A DNA stretch of 64,000 nt, taken from Pleurodeles waltl (Eukaryota; Chordata; Amphibia; Caudata; Salamandridae). Positions 51,590-63,775 of this stretch are shown here, piece after piece. The notes below the pieces were generated by a model. It was not told the origin of the DNA. It did no database searches and saw only the letters and a list, made by a program, of their open reading frames with translations. Positions within the stretch are counted from its first letter, which is position 1, and the number at the start of each line of letters is the position of its first letter. Location: contig NC_090444.1 in NCBI RefSeq assembly GCF_031143425.1, positions 1,318,135,324-1,318,199,323 of the forward strand. Reading direction: 5' to 3'. The translations under genes and the position numbers were made by a program.

Positions 51590-54500
51590 AATATGTCTGT
51601 AGGTGTGTCAGTGTATGCATCAGTGTGTGCTTGAGTGTGTTAGTGTAGGCCTCAGTGGGTGCATGGGTGTGTCGGTGTATGCATCAGTGTGAGCCTGGGT
51701 ATCTCAGTGCATATATAAGTGTGTGCCTGGATGTGTCAGTGTCTGCATCTGTGTGTGCATGGGTGTGTCAGTGTATGCATCAGTTTGCACTTGGGTGTGT
51801 CAGTGTATTCATCAGTGTATGCCTGGGTGTGTCAGTGTATGCAACAGTATGTGTTTGGGTGTGTCGGGGTATGTGCCTGGATATATCAGTGTATACATCA
51901 GTGTGCACCACGGTGTGTCAGTGTATACAATAGTGTGTGCTGGCTGTCTCAGTGTCTGCCTCAGTGTGTACCTGGGTGTCTCGGTTTATGCATCAGTGTG
52001 TGCCTAGGTGTGTCGGTGTATACTTCAGAGTGAGTGAGCTCAAGAGTGAGCTTGGGGATGTCGGTGCATATGTGTGTGGGTGAGTCAGTGTATGCATTGG
52101 TGTGTGCCTGGGAGTGTCAGTGTATGCAACAAAGTGTGCTTGGGTGTGTCAGGGTGTATCATTGTATATATCAGTGTGTGCTTGAGTGTGTCAGTGTGTG
52201 CAACAGTGTGTACTTTGGTGTGTCAGTGTATGCATGAAAGTGTGCCTGAGTGTCTCAATCAATGTATCAGTGTGTGGCTGGATGTGTCAGTGTATGCATC
52301 AGTGTGTGCCTAGGTTTGTCAGAGTATGTATCATTGTGTGCCTGGGCATGTTACTGTGTGCATCAGTGTGTTGCTGGGTGTGACAGTGTATGCATCAGTG
52401 TGGCTGGGTAGCTCAGTGTATGTATGAGTGTGTGCCCAGGTATGTTGGTCTAAGCATCAGTGTGTACCTGAGTGTGTCACTGACTGCATCAGTGTGTACC
52501 TGAGTGTGTCACTGACTGCATCAGTATGTGCCTGCATGTGTCACTGTGTGCATTATTGTGTGCCTGCACGTGTTACTGTGTGCATCAGTGTGTGCCCGGG
52601 TGTGTCAGTGTATATACACCAGTGTGTGCCTGGGTATGTGAGAGTACGCATGAGAGTGTGCCTGGGTATGTTATTGTTTGCATCACTCTGAGCCTGGGTG
52701 TATCAGTGTAGGCATCATTGTGTGCTTGGGTGTGTTACTGTGTGCATCAGTGTGTGACTGGGTGTGTCAGTGTTTGTGCTAGTGTGCAGCTGGGTGTGTC
52801 AGTGTATGTTTCAGTGTGTCCCTGGGTATCCCAGTGTATGCATGAGAGTGTGCCTGGGTGTGCCAGTGTATCCATGAATGGTTGCCTGGATATGTTTTTT
52901 TGTGTATCAATGTGTGGCTGGGTGTGTTACTGTGTGCATCAGTGTGTGGCTCGGTGAGCCAGTGCATGGATCATTGTGTGTCTATGTGGCTCAGTGTATG
53001 CATGAGAGTGTGCCTGGGTGTGTCAGTGTATGCATCAGTGTGTGTCAGGGTAGCTCAGTGTTTGTATGAGTGTATACTTGGGTGTTTTAGTGTATGCATC
53101 AGTGTGTACCTGAGTGTGTCACTAAATGCATCAGTATGTGCCTGGGCGTGTCAGTGTGTGCCTACGTTTGCTACTGTGTACATCAGTGTGTGCATGGGTG
53201 TGTCAGTGTATGTACCAGTGTGTGCCTGGGTATGTTCGTGTATGCATGAAAGTGTTCCTGTGTGTGTCATTGTATGCATCGCTGTGAGCCTGGGTGTGTC
53301 AGTGTATGTATAAGTGTATACCTGTGTATGTTAGTGTATGCATCAGTGTGTGCCTGGGTGTGTCAGGAAATGCATCAATGTGTGACTAGGTACGCAACTG
53401 GATGCATGGGTATGTCAGTGTATGTATCAGTGTGTATCTGGGTAGCTCAGTGTATGAATGAGTGTGTACCTGGGTATGTTAGTGTATGCATCAGTGTGTA
53501 GTTGGGTGTGCCTGAATGCTCCAGTATGCACCTGGATGTGACATTGTATGCACCAGTGTGTGCCAGGGTGTGTTACTGTGTGCATCAATGTGTGTCTGGG
53601 TGTGTCTGTGTGTGTACCATGTGTGCCTGGGTCTGCCAGTGTATATATGAGTATATACCTGGGCATATTAGTGTATGCATCAGTGTGTGACTGAGTGCGT
53701 CACTGAATGCATCAGTGTGTGCCTAGGTATGTTACTATGTGCATCAGTGTGTGCCTGAGTGTGTAAGTGTTTGTGCCAGTGTGTGCCTGAGTGCATTAGT
53801 GTATGCATGAGAGTGTGCCTCGGTGTGTTGGTGTGTGTATCCGTGTATGTATGAGTATGTACCTGGGTATGTTAGTGTATGCATCATTGTGTACCTGGGT
53901 GTGCACTGAATGCATCAGTGTGTACCTGGGTGTGTCAGTTCATGCATTATTGTGTGCCTGGGTATGTCACTGTGTGTATTCCTGTGTGCGTCGGTGTGTC
54001 AGTGTATGTAGCAGTGTGTACCTGCTTATGTTAGGGTATGCATGAGAATGTAACTGGGTGTGTCAGTGTATGCATCACTGTGAGCCTGGGTGTGTCAGTG
54101 TTTGTGCTAGTGTGTGGCTGGGTATGTCAGTGTATGGATCATTGTGTGTCTGGGTGGCTCAGTGTATGCACGAGAGTGTGCGTGGGTATGCCAGTGTATG
54201 TATCAGTGTGAATCTGGGTAGCTCAGTGTATTAATGAGTGTGTACCTGGGAATGTTAGTGTATGCATCAATGTGTGACTGGGTGTATCAGTGCATGTTTC
54301 ATTGTGTCCCTGGGTATCCCAGTGTATGCATGAGAGTGTGTCTGGGTGTGCCAGTGTATCCATGAATGTTTGCCTGGGTATGTTTCTGTGTGTATCAGTG
54401 TGTGTGTGGGTATGTTACTGTGTGCATCAGTGTGTGGCTTGATGTGAGTGCATGGATCATTGTGTGTCTATGTGGCTCAGTGTATGCATGAGAGTGTGCC

Positions 54501-57090
54501 TGGGTGTGTCAGTGTATGCATCAGTGTGTGTCAGGGTAGCTCAGTGTTTGTATGAGTGTATACTTGTTTTGTTTAGTGTATGCATCAGTGTGTACCTGAG
54601 TGTGTCACTGAATGCATCAGTATGTGCCTGGGTGTGTCAGTGTGTGCATCAGTGTGTGCCTACTGTGTACATCAGTGTGAGCATGGGTGTGTCAGTGTAT
54701 GTACCAGTGTGTGCCTGGGTATGTTCGTGTATGCATGAAAGTGTTCCTGTGTGCGTCATTGTATGCATCACTGTGAGCCTGGGTGTGTCAGTGTATGTAT
54801 AAGTGTATACCTGTGTATGTTAGTGTGTGCATCAGTGTGTGCCTGGGTGGCTCAGTGTTTGTGCTAGTGTGTGGCTGGGTGTGTCAGTGTATGCATCAGT
54901 GTGTGTCTGGGTGGCTCAGTGTATGCACAAGAGTGTGTGTGGGTATGTCAGTGTATGTATCAGTGTGTATCTGCGTAGCTCAGTGTACGAATGAGTGTGT
55001 ACCTGGGTATGTTAGTGTAGGCATCAGTGTATAGCTGGTTGTGACTGAATGCTCCAGTATGCGTCTGGGTGTGACATTGTATGCATCAGTGTGTGACTGG
55101 GTGTGTCACTGAATGCATCGCTGTGTGACTGGGTATGTCAATTTATGCATCAGTGTGTGCCTAGTTATTTTGATGTGTGCATCAGTGTGTGCCTGAGTGT
55201 GTCAGTGTTTGTGCCAGTGTGTGCCTGAGTACATTAGTGTATGCATGAGAGTGTCCCTCGGTGTGTTAGTGTGTGTATCAGTGTATGTATGAATATGTAC
55301 CTGGGTGTGTTAGTGTATGCATCATTGTTTACCTGGGTGTGCCACTGAATGCATCAGTGTGTGCCTGGGCGTGCCAGTTTATGCATTACTGTGTGCCTGG
55401 GTATGTCACTGTGTGTATTTCTGTGTGCCTCGGTGTGTCAGTGTTTGTAGCAGTGTGTACCTGCTTATGTTAGGGTATGCATGAGAATGTGCCTGGGTGT
55501 GTCAGTGGATGCATCACTGTGAGCCTGGGTGTGTCAGTGTTTGTGCCAGTGTGTGGCTGGGTGTGTCAGTGTATGGATCATTGTGTGTCTGGGTGGCTCA
55601 GTGTATGCATGAGAGTGTGCATTGGTATGTCAGTGTATGTATCAGTGTGTATCTCGGTAGCTCAGTGTATGAATGAGTGTGTACCTGAGTATGTTAGTGT
55701 ATGAACTGTGTGTAGCTGGGTGTGTCACTGAATGCTCCGGTATGCGCCTGGGTGTGACCTTGTATGCATAAGTGTGTGCTAGGGTGTGTTACTGGGTACA
55801 TCAATGTGTGTCTGGGTGTGTCAGTGTATGTACCATGTGTGCCTGGGTCTGGCAGTGTATATATGAGTGTATACCTGGGCATGTTAGTGTATGCATCATT
55901 GTGTGACTGGGTGTGCCACTGAATGTATCAGTGTGTGCCTAGGTATGTCAATGTATGCATCAGTGTGTGCCTAGGTATGTTACTGTGTGCATCAGTGCGT
56001 GCCTGAGTGTGTCAGTGGTTGTGCCAGTGTGTGCCTGAGTACATTAGTGTATGCATGAGAGTGTGCCACAGTATATAAGTGTGTGTATCAATGTATGTAA
56101 GAGTATGTACCTGGGTATGTTAGTGCATGCATCATTGTGTACCTGGGTGTGTCACTGAATGCATCAGTGTGTGCCTGGGTGTGTCAGTTTATGCATTATT
56201 GTGTGCCTGGGTATGTTACTGTGTGCACTTCTGTGTGCCTGGGTGTGTCAGTGTATGCATCACTGTGAGCCTGGGCATGTCAGTGTATGTATGAGTGTAT
56301 ACATGGGTATGTTAGTGTATGCATCAGTGTGTACCTGGGTGTGTCACTGAATGCATCACTGTGTGCCTTAGTGTGTTAGTGTATGCATAAGTGTGTGCCT
56401 GGGTACGTTACTGTGTGCATCAGTGTGTCCTTGGTTGTGTCAGTGTGTGCATCAGTGTGTGCTTGTGTGTATCAGTGTATGCAACAATGTGTGCTTGTGT
56501 ATGTCAGTGTATGCATCATTGTGTGCCTGAGTGTGTTACTGTGTGCATTATTGTGTGCCTGGGCGTGTCATGGTATGTACCTGTGTGTGCCTGGGTATGT
56601 TAGTGTATGCACAAGAGTGTGCCTGGGTGTCAGTGAATGCATCACTGTGAGCCTGGGTATGTCAGTGTATGTATGAGTGTATGCTTGGGTATGTTAGTGT
56701 ATGCATCAGTGTGTACCTGGGTGTCACTAAATGCATCAGTGTGTACCTGGGTGTGTTAGTGTATGCATCAGTGTGTGCCTGGGTAGGTTACTGTGTGCAT
56801 CAGTGTGTCCTTAGTTCTGTCAGTGTATGCATCAGTGTGTACTGGGTGTGTTAGTGTATTCATCAGTGTGTGCTTGGGTGTGTCACTGTGTGCATCAGTG
56901 AGTGCATGCATGTGCCACTTTATACATCAGTGTGTGTCTGTGTATGGTAGTGTATGCATTATGGTTTGCTGACTGAGTATATAATTTTATGACTCAGTGT
57001 TTCCTGAGTGTGTTAGTGTATGCTTATTTAAATGCATAGCTGTGTTAAACTTATTGTGTTGGTGTATCAGTATATCTAACTATGTGCATG
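51590..57090 (+). repeat. 5.5-kb GT-rich degenerate minisatellite, unit ~30-34 bp
   Basis: Direct degenerate copies of a unit such as GTGTGCCTGGGTGTGTCAGT followed by GTATGCATCA. The G/T-rich strand is always the + strand. A higher-order repeat is present: the block around 52966-53310 recurs around 54452-54800 (offset about 1486 bp), keeping copy-specific variants. Frames give Cys/Val/Ser-rich repeats on + and Thr/His-rich repeats on -; both are artefacts of a stop-poor unit. ATGCAT words occur in most units. Confidence 0.9.
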
Positions 57091-57686
57091 CAGGTATGTT
57101 TATGGGTGGTGTTTTAATGAAGAAATATTTAATGAGTTATCTACATTACTGCAATAAATAGGTCCTTCAATCTGTGTAAAAAAAGACAATACATACATAA
57201 TAGTTAAACATTTTTATTATTAAGTTATCTATTAAAAGTTCACAATCTGTAATAAAAATGATACTGGTAATACAGGATACAATAAATGTATATTACTGTA
57301 TAGCAATCAATCACAAATATTATTTAAGCATGTTACATTCCCTTGTACACTGTTATCAGCTTCTATACTTTTGCACTATAAATGAAGTGTGTATAGGTAC
57401 TCATCCTCGAACAGTGGGGGGAAAAACAGTCACATGGAGTGTAAACAAAATCCCACAAGTATATAGCACATTATTTCAAATTAACTTTACTATGTATGAC
57501 ACTCACTACAAATATTTACAAACTCTTTTAGCTATGCGTGTTAAATAATATAAAGTACATTATAGCTTCAGAATATAGCTAATGTGTATGAATCATAGTA
57601 GTAATTAATAATGTGTATAAAGACATCACCCTTGATAGGCCACATGATGTCATGAGGTGTGGTAATCCATTGAACAAACGTACAGC
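57091..57686. other. AT-rich region with no recognised gene
   Basis: Short open frames without family likeness. Its right edge is the target site of the adjacent L1. Confidence 0.4.
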
Positions 57687-57700
57687 ATATCAGTAGGGTT
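57687..57700 (+). repeat. Left target-site duplication of the L1
   Basis: ATATCAGTAGGGTT here and ATATCAGTAGAGTT at 62838-62851 agree at 13 of 14 positions and bracket the minus-strand L1 exactly at its two ends. Confidence 0.8.
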
Positions 57701-57988
57701 TTTGTAATTATTTGTTTTTATTAAGCACTATAGCAATGGACAGCCAGGTCAGGTAACAATAACATGTACATGTTCACATAAATGATAGCAAATGAGTCTG
57801 CCTGACAGGCTGTACAACATAGCAGCTTGCATCTTAACCAGTTGAACCAGAATACAACAATAACTCCCCTCTCCCACCACCTCCCACCACCTCCCACCCC
57901 CCTTAGAGCTTCAATTTAGGGTCCATCATCTTCTATCTGTCAATACATGACAGAGTTGCCCTCTCATTGTTTCAGTCTGGTATAGTGG

Positions 57989-59976
57989 TTATCCAATGGA
58001 CAGACAGAAACCTCTACTTCCAGTTTCATTGTTGTTATTCTTCTCTGCCTTCCTGAGATATGGGGGTGTTGGTTGTTTGACAGTATATTCGAGCAGTGCT
58101 CCAGACATCTCCGCCCAGGCCAGCAACATTTCCTGTGCATTGTCATCCCTCCTGGTCCTTCTCATATGTATTTCTTGAGCGCCCGCCCATTCTACCATAA
58201 CTGAGTCCCATGTAGCTCTCGTTGGGGCCCTCGGACTTAGCCAATGGATGACAATGAGTCTTTTTGTGGCTATGAGGCCCAGTACTGTGAAGCACCTCTC
58301 AGCCCCCTGATCGGGTTCTGTGGGAAAAGTCCCAGAAGGCATTTTTCGATCTCCAATGGTACATCCCAACCTATAGCGCTTTCAGCTAGACAAGGATCTC
58401 CCCCCCCCAAATAAATTTGTATTGTTGGGCAGTTCCACGATAGGTGGAGGAAATCAGTAGCCTCCACCCTACACCTTGGGCAGTTTTCATCTCAAGAGGG
58501 GTATATGACATGTAAGTGCCTGGGGGTTGGACATGTCATATGTATAAAATTGTATTGAATTAACTTAAAGCGGATGCATACCTCCACTTCTTTTACACCC
58601 ATATGTATTTTGGGCCATTCCTGTAGGATTAGTGCATTTCCGATGTGGAGGTGCCAGTGACTTTCCACAGTTAGGGGTTGTACCACTCTGTCCAAGTGCA
58701 GTACCCGGTATGGTGGGTTGTGAGCATTGCCCCCCCTGCCATCTTAAGTAGTGTAACTAGTGTTTGAGTAGATGTGGGGTCTTCAGGGAATGTAGGCCAC
58801 AATTGTCTGGCTATTGCTACCACCTTTGCGAACTGTAAGAAGTGTCCTTCACCCAGGTTAAACGATTCCTGTGCTTGTTGGTATGTAATAAATCTACCCT
58901 CAGTGTAAAGGTCGGATAGCACTAAACAACCATCTTCCTGCCACTTAGTCGCCAACATTACATATTTTGTTTGTACAAAGAGAGACAGGAGCTTAAGGTG
59001 CCCTCTTAAGAACTCTTCTAACTACTCTCTCCCACATACTACCCATTAGCCAGATGATAAGGGGAAATGTGTTGGATATTCTTCCACCCCATCAGGAGTT
59101 CCCCTAATTGGTTGTTCTCATGGGATCCCTCTTACAGGTTTCTTTTCCAGTTCGGCTCCCCATCCAGCTAGTGCACCATATGTTGTAATTGGACGGCCCA
59201 GTAGTACAGTTAGAGGTCTGGCACTTCTAACCCACCCTTCCCCCATTCTCTATGAAGTGGGGAGAAACTGACTCTATAACATTTGCCATGCCACAGAAGG
59301 TCCACCATTAGGTGTTCCAATTCTCCGAAGATTGTTTTTTGGATCTCATAAAAGGAACCTTGGATCACATACAGGCACCGAGGTAACACCACCATTTTTA
59401 ATAGTGCTATCTTCCCCATCAGTGATAAATGTAATGTGTTCCAAAATTGTATAGAGGGTTTCCGTTTTGCAATGACTGACCCTAGGTTAAGGGCATAAAA
59501 TAGGTTTTTATTGTGGGTAATATGTAGGTCCAAGCATTGAACCTTGTTTGTTTTCCATGGAAGGCCCTCCAGTGAGTTACCCTTAGACACTTGACCTGCT
59601 AAGTCGGCCAACTGGTATAAAACCGATTTCTTTACATTGTTCTTGAGTCTTGAGAATTCCCAGTAGTCTTGCATTATGTTCAAAAGTTTTGGAACAGAAA
59701 TATCTGGGCATCTCAACTATATGTTACGTGGCTCCCACCTTTATGCACCCACCTTGTAAGGGTATGTCTGAGTCAGCAGGGCAATGGTGAATAATAATGA
59801 GAAAAATAGAAAAGACACCTCTGTTCAGTGCTGCCTTGAAGGAGAATTTCCTCCGAAACGTAGCCTCCCATTCGTACTCTAGCTCGTGGATGAGTATACA
59901 GTACTCTAACCCAGTTAGTACATGAGGAACCAAGACCCTCCACACATATTCCCAGTGTAGTGAATCTTAAAGGCAT
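57989..59976 (-). pseudogene. L1 ORF2 remnant (end of reverse transcriptase to C-terminus)
   Basis: Minus-strand frames in order: 59976-59724 with RVLYTHPRARVRMGGYVSEE (RT palm, before the missing catalytic part); 59716-59210 with KVQCLDLHITHNKNLFYALN, FWNTLHLSLMGKIALLKMVV and GGLEVPDL (thumb and after); 58958-58671; and 58369-57989 with LGLIATKRLIVIHW and EIHMRRTRRDD (C-terminal segment). Frame changes separate the blocks. In a live L1 this region primes and supports cDNA synthesis. Confidence 0.7.
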
Positions 59977-61044
59977 GTGGTCGCCACACCATTGCGCCTA
60001 AGATAGGATATTACCATATTGCACTTCACCGGATTTCCCTGCACATTCCATGACACAAATTTATAGTGTAGTTCTAATTACTTCCCAGCCATACTATGAA
60101 ACCCTGCAGGTAGTACTGGTCTCTGTGATGGCAAGTCACCATCCCTTTCTCTATATTCCTCACCATGGAAGATCCGATTTCATAAATGGACAATGTATGT
60201 GACAATAAATTCACCAAAATACACAATGATATACTAGTCAAAAATAGTCAATGAGATAATAGTAAAAAATTCCCCTATTAGAGGCAATAAGGAATAACAG
60301 TAAGACTTAACCCAACTCCCCCTCCCTCGGGCAGTGGCCCCTATCCCTCAGAAGCAGAACTACACATTCAGAAGGTTGGTAAACCCCACCCCAATTCCCC
60401 ATCCTAAATTTTAAGTGTACTTAGTAGTGATGTTGTTCGATTACTGTGGAATCCATCTGGGACCCACAGCCCCTATTCATCACGGACTCACAAGAGGAGC
60501 ACAGCAATTCAAAGTGATCGTGGTCCCCAGATGCCCCCCTCCCAGGTTTGTTTCTTCACCCAGGAAGTCAGTACCCCTCATCACAGGTATGTCTTATGGA
60601 CCTTATGCAGTTAAAACCTGTAAATGCATATTGCCTCTCCACCGTTTTCCCCTTGAGTTCCATGTGTTACCTGTTACCCGAGGTCTTGTATGCCAGTCTC
60701 AGCATGTCTGTGGGTCTTCAGCCCAGTGAAGCGTTCTCCTCCAAGGATTCTGGAAGTTGACTTAACAAAGTATAAGGGTTCTGTTCCAATTGGAACTGTC
60801 TCTGAATGTATTGCCCCATCTTTGGTAGCGATGATGTGATCCACTGGGGAGCACCTTGTTGTTGTGAGGACATTCTCAGTTGACTGCTGGGCTTCTGATT
60901 GTTTTTACATTGCGGATCCCACCATTTGCAGAAATTTTCTCCAGCACCGAGCCCAAGGAGTCTAGCCAGTCAGTAGTAACTTGTGGGGGGTGGGGTTCAA
61001 AGCAGTGAGCCTTCGCTTCATATTGTACTCTCAGGCACACAGGG

Positions 61045-61960
61045 AAGATTAGACTATATTTGAGATTGTGATCTCTTATTCTCCATTTGACTGCTAGGAA
61101 CTGTCTCCGAAGTTTCTGGACTCTCCTGGTGTAATCTGGAAAGATTTGTAAGGCAGTACTGTCATACTGGGGGGGCCTTGAGCTCAGACATACTGAATGA
61201 TATGAGGCCCAACGATCTATGAGCTCACTCCAGCAAAAAGAACTTGGACAGGTGGATTGAGAGCATTGCAGTTTGGATCAAGTCTTTCAAAAATAATTCA
61301 GCTGAAGACACCTCCACGCAATCTGTATATCCCAGAAAGCAGAAGTTATTGTGCTGTGAGTGGCCCTCCACATCCTCCAGGTGATCTTCTAGCTGTGTCG
61401 TGGTATGTTTTAGGCCTTACACTGTGGTTTGTGGAGGCCTACCCCTGAACGGTGTTCTTGAGAGTAGTTAGGTCTCCCTCCATGGTAGTGACCCTTTCTA
61501 CTACTTTTCAAAGATCGCGGCGCAAGTGATTTATGTCCACAGCCATCGAGTCCTTTTGCATTTCAAGTGCCTCTCACATTCCATGAATTGCTGTAAGTAT
61601 TTTCGTTGTGGCTTGTGTAGAGTCATGGTCTCCCGGTGATGGAGAGTCCTTTGTTGCCACAGCGTGCATGTCTCAGCCTGGCACCATATATTGCACAGTT
61701 TTATTGTCCTGTGAGCCCCTCATGGATTTTTCCTTCACCATCTTTGCGCAAAGACCAGGGTCTGAGTCTCAGCAGCAAAGTCCGGCACCCAGTACTGGAT
61801 AAAAGTGACATCCAACCCCTGCAGGCCTGGGTTGACTGTCAATTGCGGGGCGGGGGCTCAGGGGACCTTGCAGGTTCAAGGGAACACCCTTGCAACAGAA
61901 CCGAGTTAGACCCCGCAGCACTGATGATACTCTCACTGTTTGAATAATATAGTATTATGT
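61045..61960 (-). pseudogene. L1 ORF1 (RNA-binding chaperone) remnant
   Basis: On the minus strand, at about 61410-61260 a frame reads QLEDHLEDVEGHSQHNNFCF, corresponding to the RRM start of L1 ORF1 proteins. At about 61160-61060 IFPDYTRRVQKLRRQFLAVK matches the C-terminal domain. Upstream lies a coiled-coil-like stretch with heptad spacing. Stops interrupt all frames. ORF1p packages L1 RNA. Confidence 0.55.
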
Positions 61961-62837
61961 AATGGACCTGCTATAAAGGTAAAACTGCAGATGAGGAGGG
62001 TCAGTGGAGGCAGGTGAGTAGTCCAGAGGGTCACCCACTTGGGGGAGGCATTCCCCAAGTGTATATAGCCTCAGCCCTAATGAGAATTGTTGTGCAGTAG
62101 TAGACCCCCACAAGGAAATCTAGGGGCTGGTCATCTGTTCCAAGAGCTGGGTCCCAAACACCCTCTCACCTCCATGTAACAAGCCTCAGAATCTGTGTGC
62201 CCCCAACCAGGCTTGTAGGGACTCGTAGATGGTGCACTCTTGTGTTATAAATAGGTGAAGGGAGGGTGGGGTCTGTAATGCAGGTAGTTTCACTTGGTGG
62301 TGCCGGAGTCTCACAGGCAGGTCTGGACCCCTCCACGAAGTAGCTCGTCCCCATAAAGCTTCTGAGGCTGCGGAGGTATGCAGGAGCAGGAGGCCGAGTC
62401 TGAACAAGTAACTCCCTGCCAGCATAGCATCTGACTTTCAGTGCTTGAGTCTCACCCCTCCCCCCCACAATCCTTACTGTTGTTGCTGTTGTTCGGTGTC
62501 AGCCCCCTTAATGTTATATCATCAGGCCCAGATAGCTGCAAATCATCCCATGAGAGGCATCACAGCTGCCTCCGTACGCCAGCTCCTCTGACTCCCAGCA
62601 GCCCACTTCTCATCACTGTGGCGGCCTTGCCTCATTCACCCAGTCGGACTGGTACTACTGCTGATTATTGCATATTCGATCCTTCAGGCGATATCTGGGT
62701 AATGTCTATTACATTGCCGCTGCAGAGTTGGGCATGGCTGATATGTGGGTGTGCAGAATGATGAAGGAATATTTTATCTGGGTGTGGAGCTCCAGCAAGA
62801 TGCCTCTACGTGGCCATCTTGCTTGGCCATGCCCCGT

Positions 62838-62851
62838 ATATCAGTAGAGTT
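62838..62851 (+). repeat. Right target-site duplication of the L1
   Basis: ATATCAGTAGAGTT, the partner of 57687-57700. Confidence 0.8.
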
Positions 62852-63189
62852 ATTATTTTTATGGTTTTCTAGTGCTTCTTAAAACAGAAGTTTTTCTTTT
62901 TATCTTCTGAAGATGTTTGTTCTAGTTTAAACTTTCTGTTCTCTATTTCCAGTTTAGTAGTATGCTGGTGGTTTCCTTCCAAGACTAAGAAGATTTGAAG
63001 ATTTAAATTCCTTAGAAAGACATTATCCCTGTTAGGCTGTATGATGTCTTATTTTGTTTTATTGAAAGTCACAGACATGTGCTATTCAATTTCTCAAGTA
63101 TCAATCCTCCTTAGAACTTTGGTTCAAGGAGCAGAAGTTAAGAATTTGGTAATTTATAAGGTAATCTCTTCTTAAATGTATGTTTGCTA

Positions 63190-63772
63190 TCATTGCACTT
63201 TGTCCATCTGGTTGTATTTTTTTACGTACATGGTGTAATGTCCAGAGGTAACACTTACTCCTTCATGGAAGATAATGACTATACAAGTATACATTTTTCC
63301 AGAAATAGAGATTTGTCTAGCTTTAAAATTTGTAATTTTGGTTTCCCATTTAGTTCCATCTGCTTTGCATATTTGTAGCATTACGATGACATGCTTGCCA
63401 GTTCTTCTGATGTTCAAAGTTGATAGAAGGTTAGACTTACACTTTGTGCAGGTATTATTCGGTGATGCATCTTTAACCAGTTTGTCAAAACTGACAGTTT
63501 TACAGTCTAGTAGAGTTAGGTAAATAAAAAGTTCTGAAACGATTTCTGTTTTTGAAGAAAAGGAAACATTTTCACAATCATGCTCCCATGAGCAACTTAG
63601 TTCAAATAGATCCTCAAAAGGTACGATCTCTTCTTCTAAAATACCTAGTAGAACCTTCAAAAAGTATTGTGCATCTTCTTGAGTGTTTTGATTGAACTGT
63701 ACTGATCCAGTGCACAGATCTGCAAGATCCCTATTAGAAGATGCAGAATATATTTTTGTTCTATCACTGCAC
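63190..63772 (-). pseudogene. Ubiquitin-specific protease (UCH/USP) domain fragment
   Basis: An uninterrupted minus-strand frame of about 190 codons ending at 63190. It carries the USP hallmarks after the catalytic Cys box: QFNQNTQEDAQYFLKVLLGI (the QQDAxEF-like box), CTKCKSN (half of the zinc ribbon) and SVTSGHYTMYVKK (catalytic His box, GHYxxYxK). The N-terminal Cys box is absent because the 5' side is replaced by Harbinger-like DNA at about 63773. The 3' end runs out soon after the His box. USPs remove ubiquitin from proteins. I cannot tell a retrocopy or gene fragment from a domain captured by a transposon. Confidence 0.7.
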
Positions 63773-63775
63773 ACG

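Larger units (their letters stand above)
57701..62837 (-). mobile_element. L1-clade LINE, 5.1 kb, internally deleted and decayed
   Basis: Bounded by a 14-bp target duplication. The minus strand starts at 62837 with GGGGCATGGCCAAGCAAGAT, a typical L1 start, and ends near 57701 next to a T-rich + strand (TTTGTAATTATTTGTTTTTA), a decayed poly(A). It holds ORF1 remnants (about 61960-61045) and the C-terminal half of ORF2 (59976-57989). The endonuclease and most of the reverse transcriptase are missing, so a deletion occurred after or during insertion. Many stops and frameshifts. Confidence 0.75.

Noticed and set aside
51590..57090. Cys/Val-rich open frames resembling repeated secreted peptides
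   Set aside because: They follow the minisatellite unit, change frame from unit to unit and have no signal peptide or family likeness.
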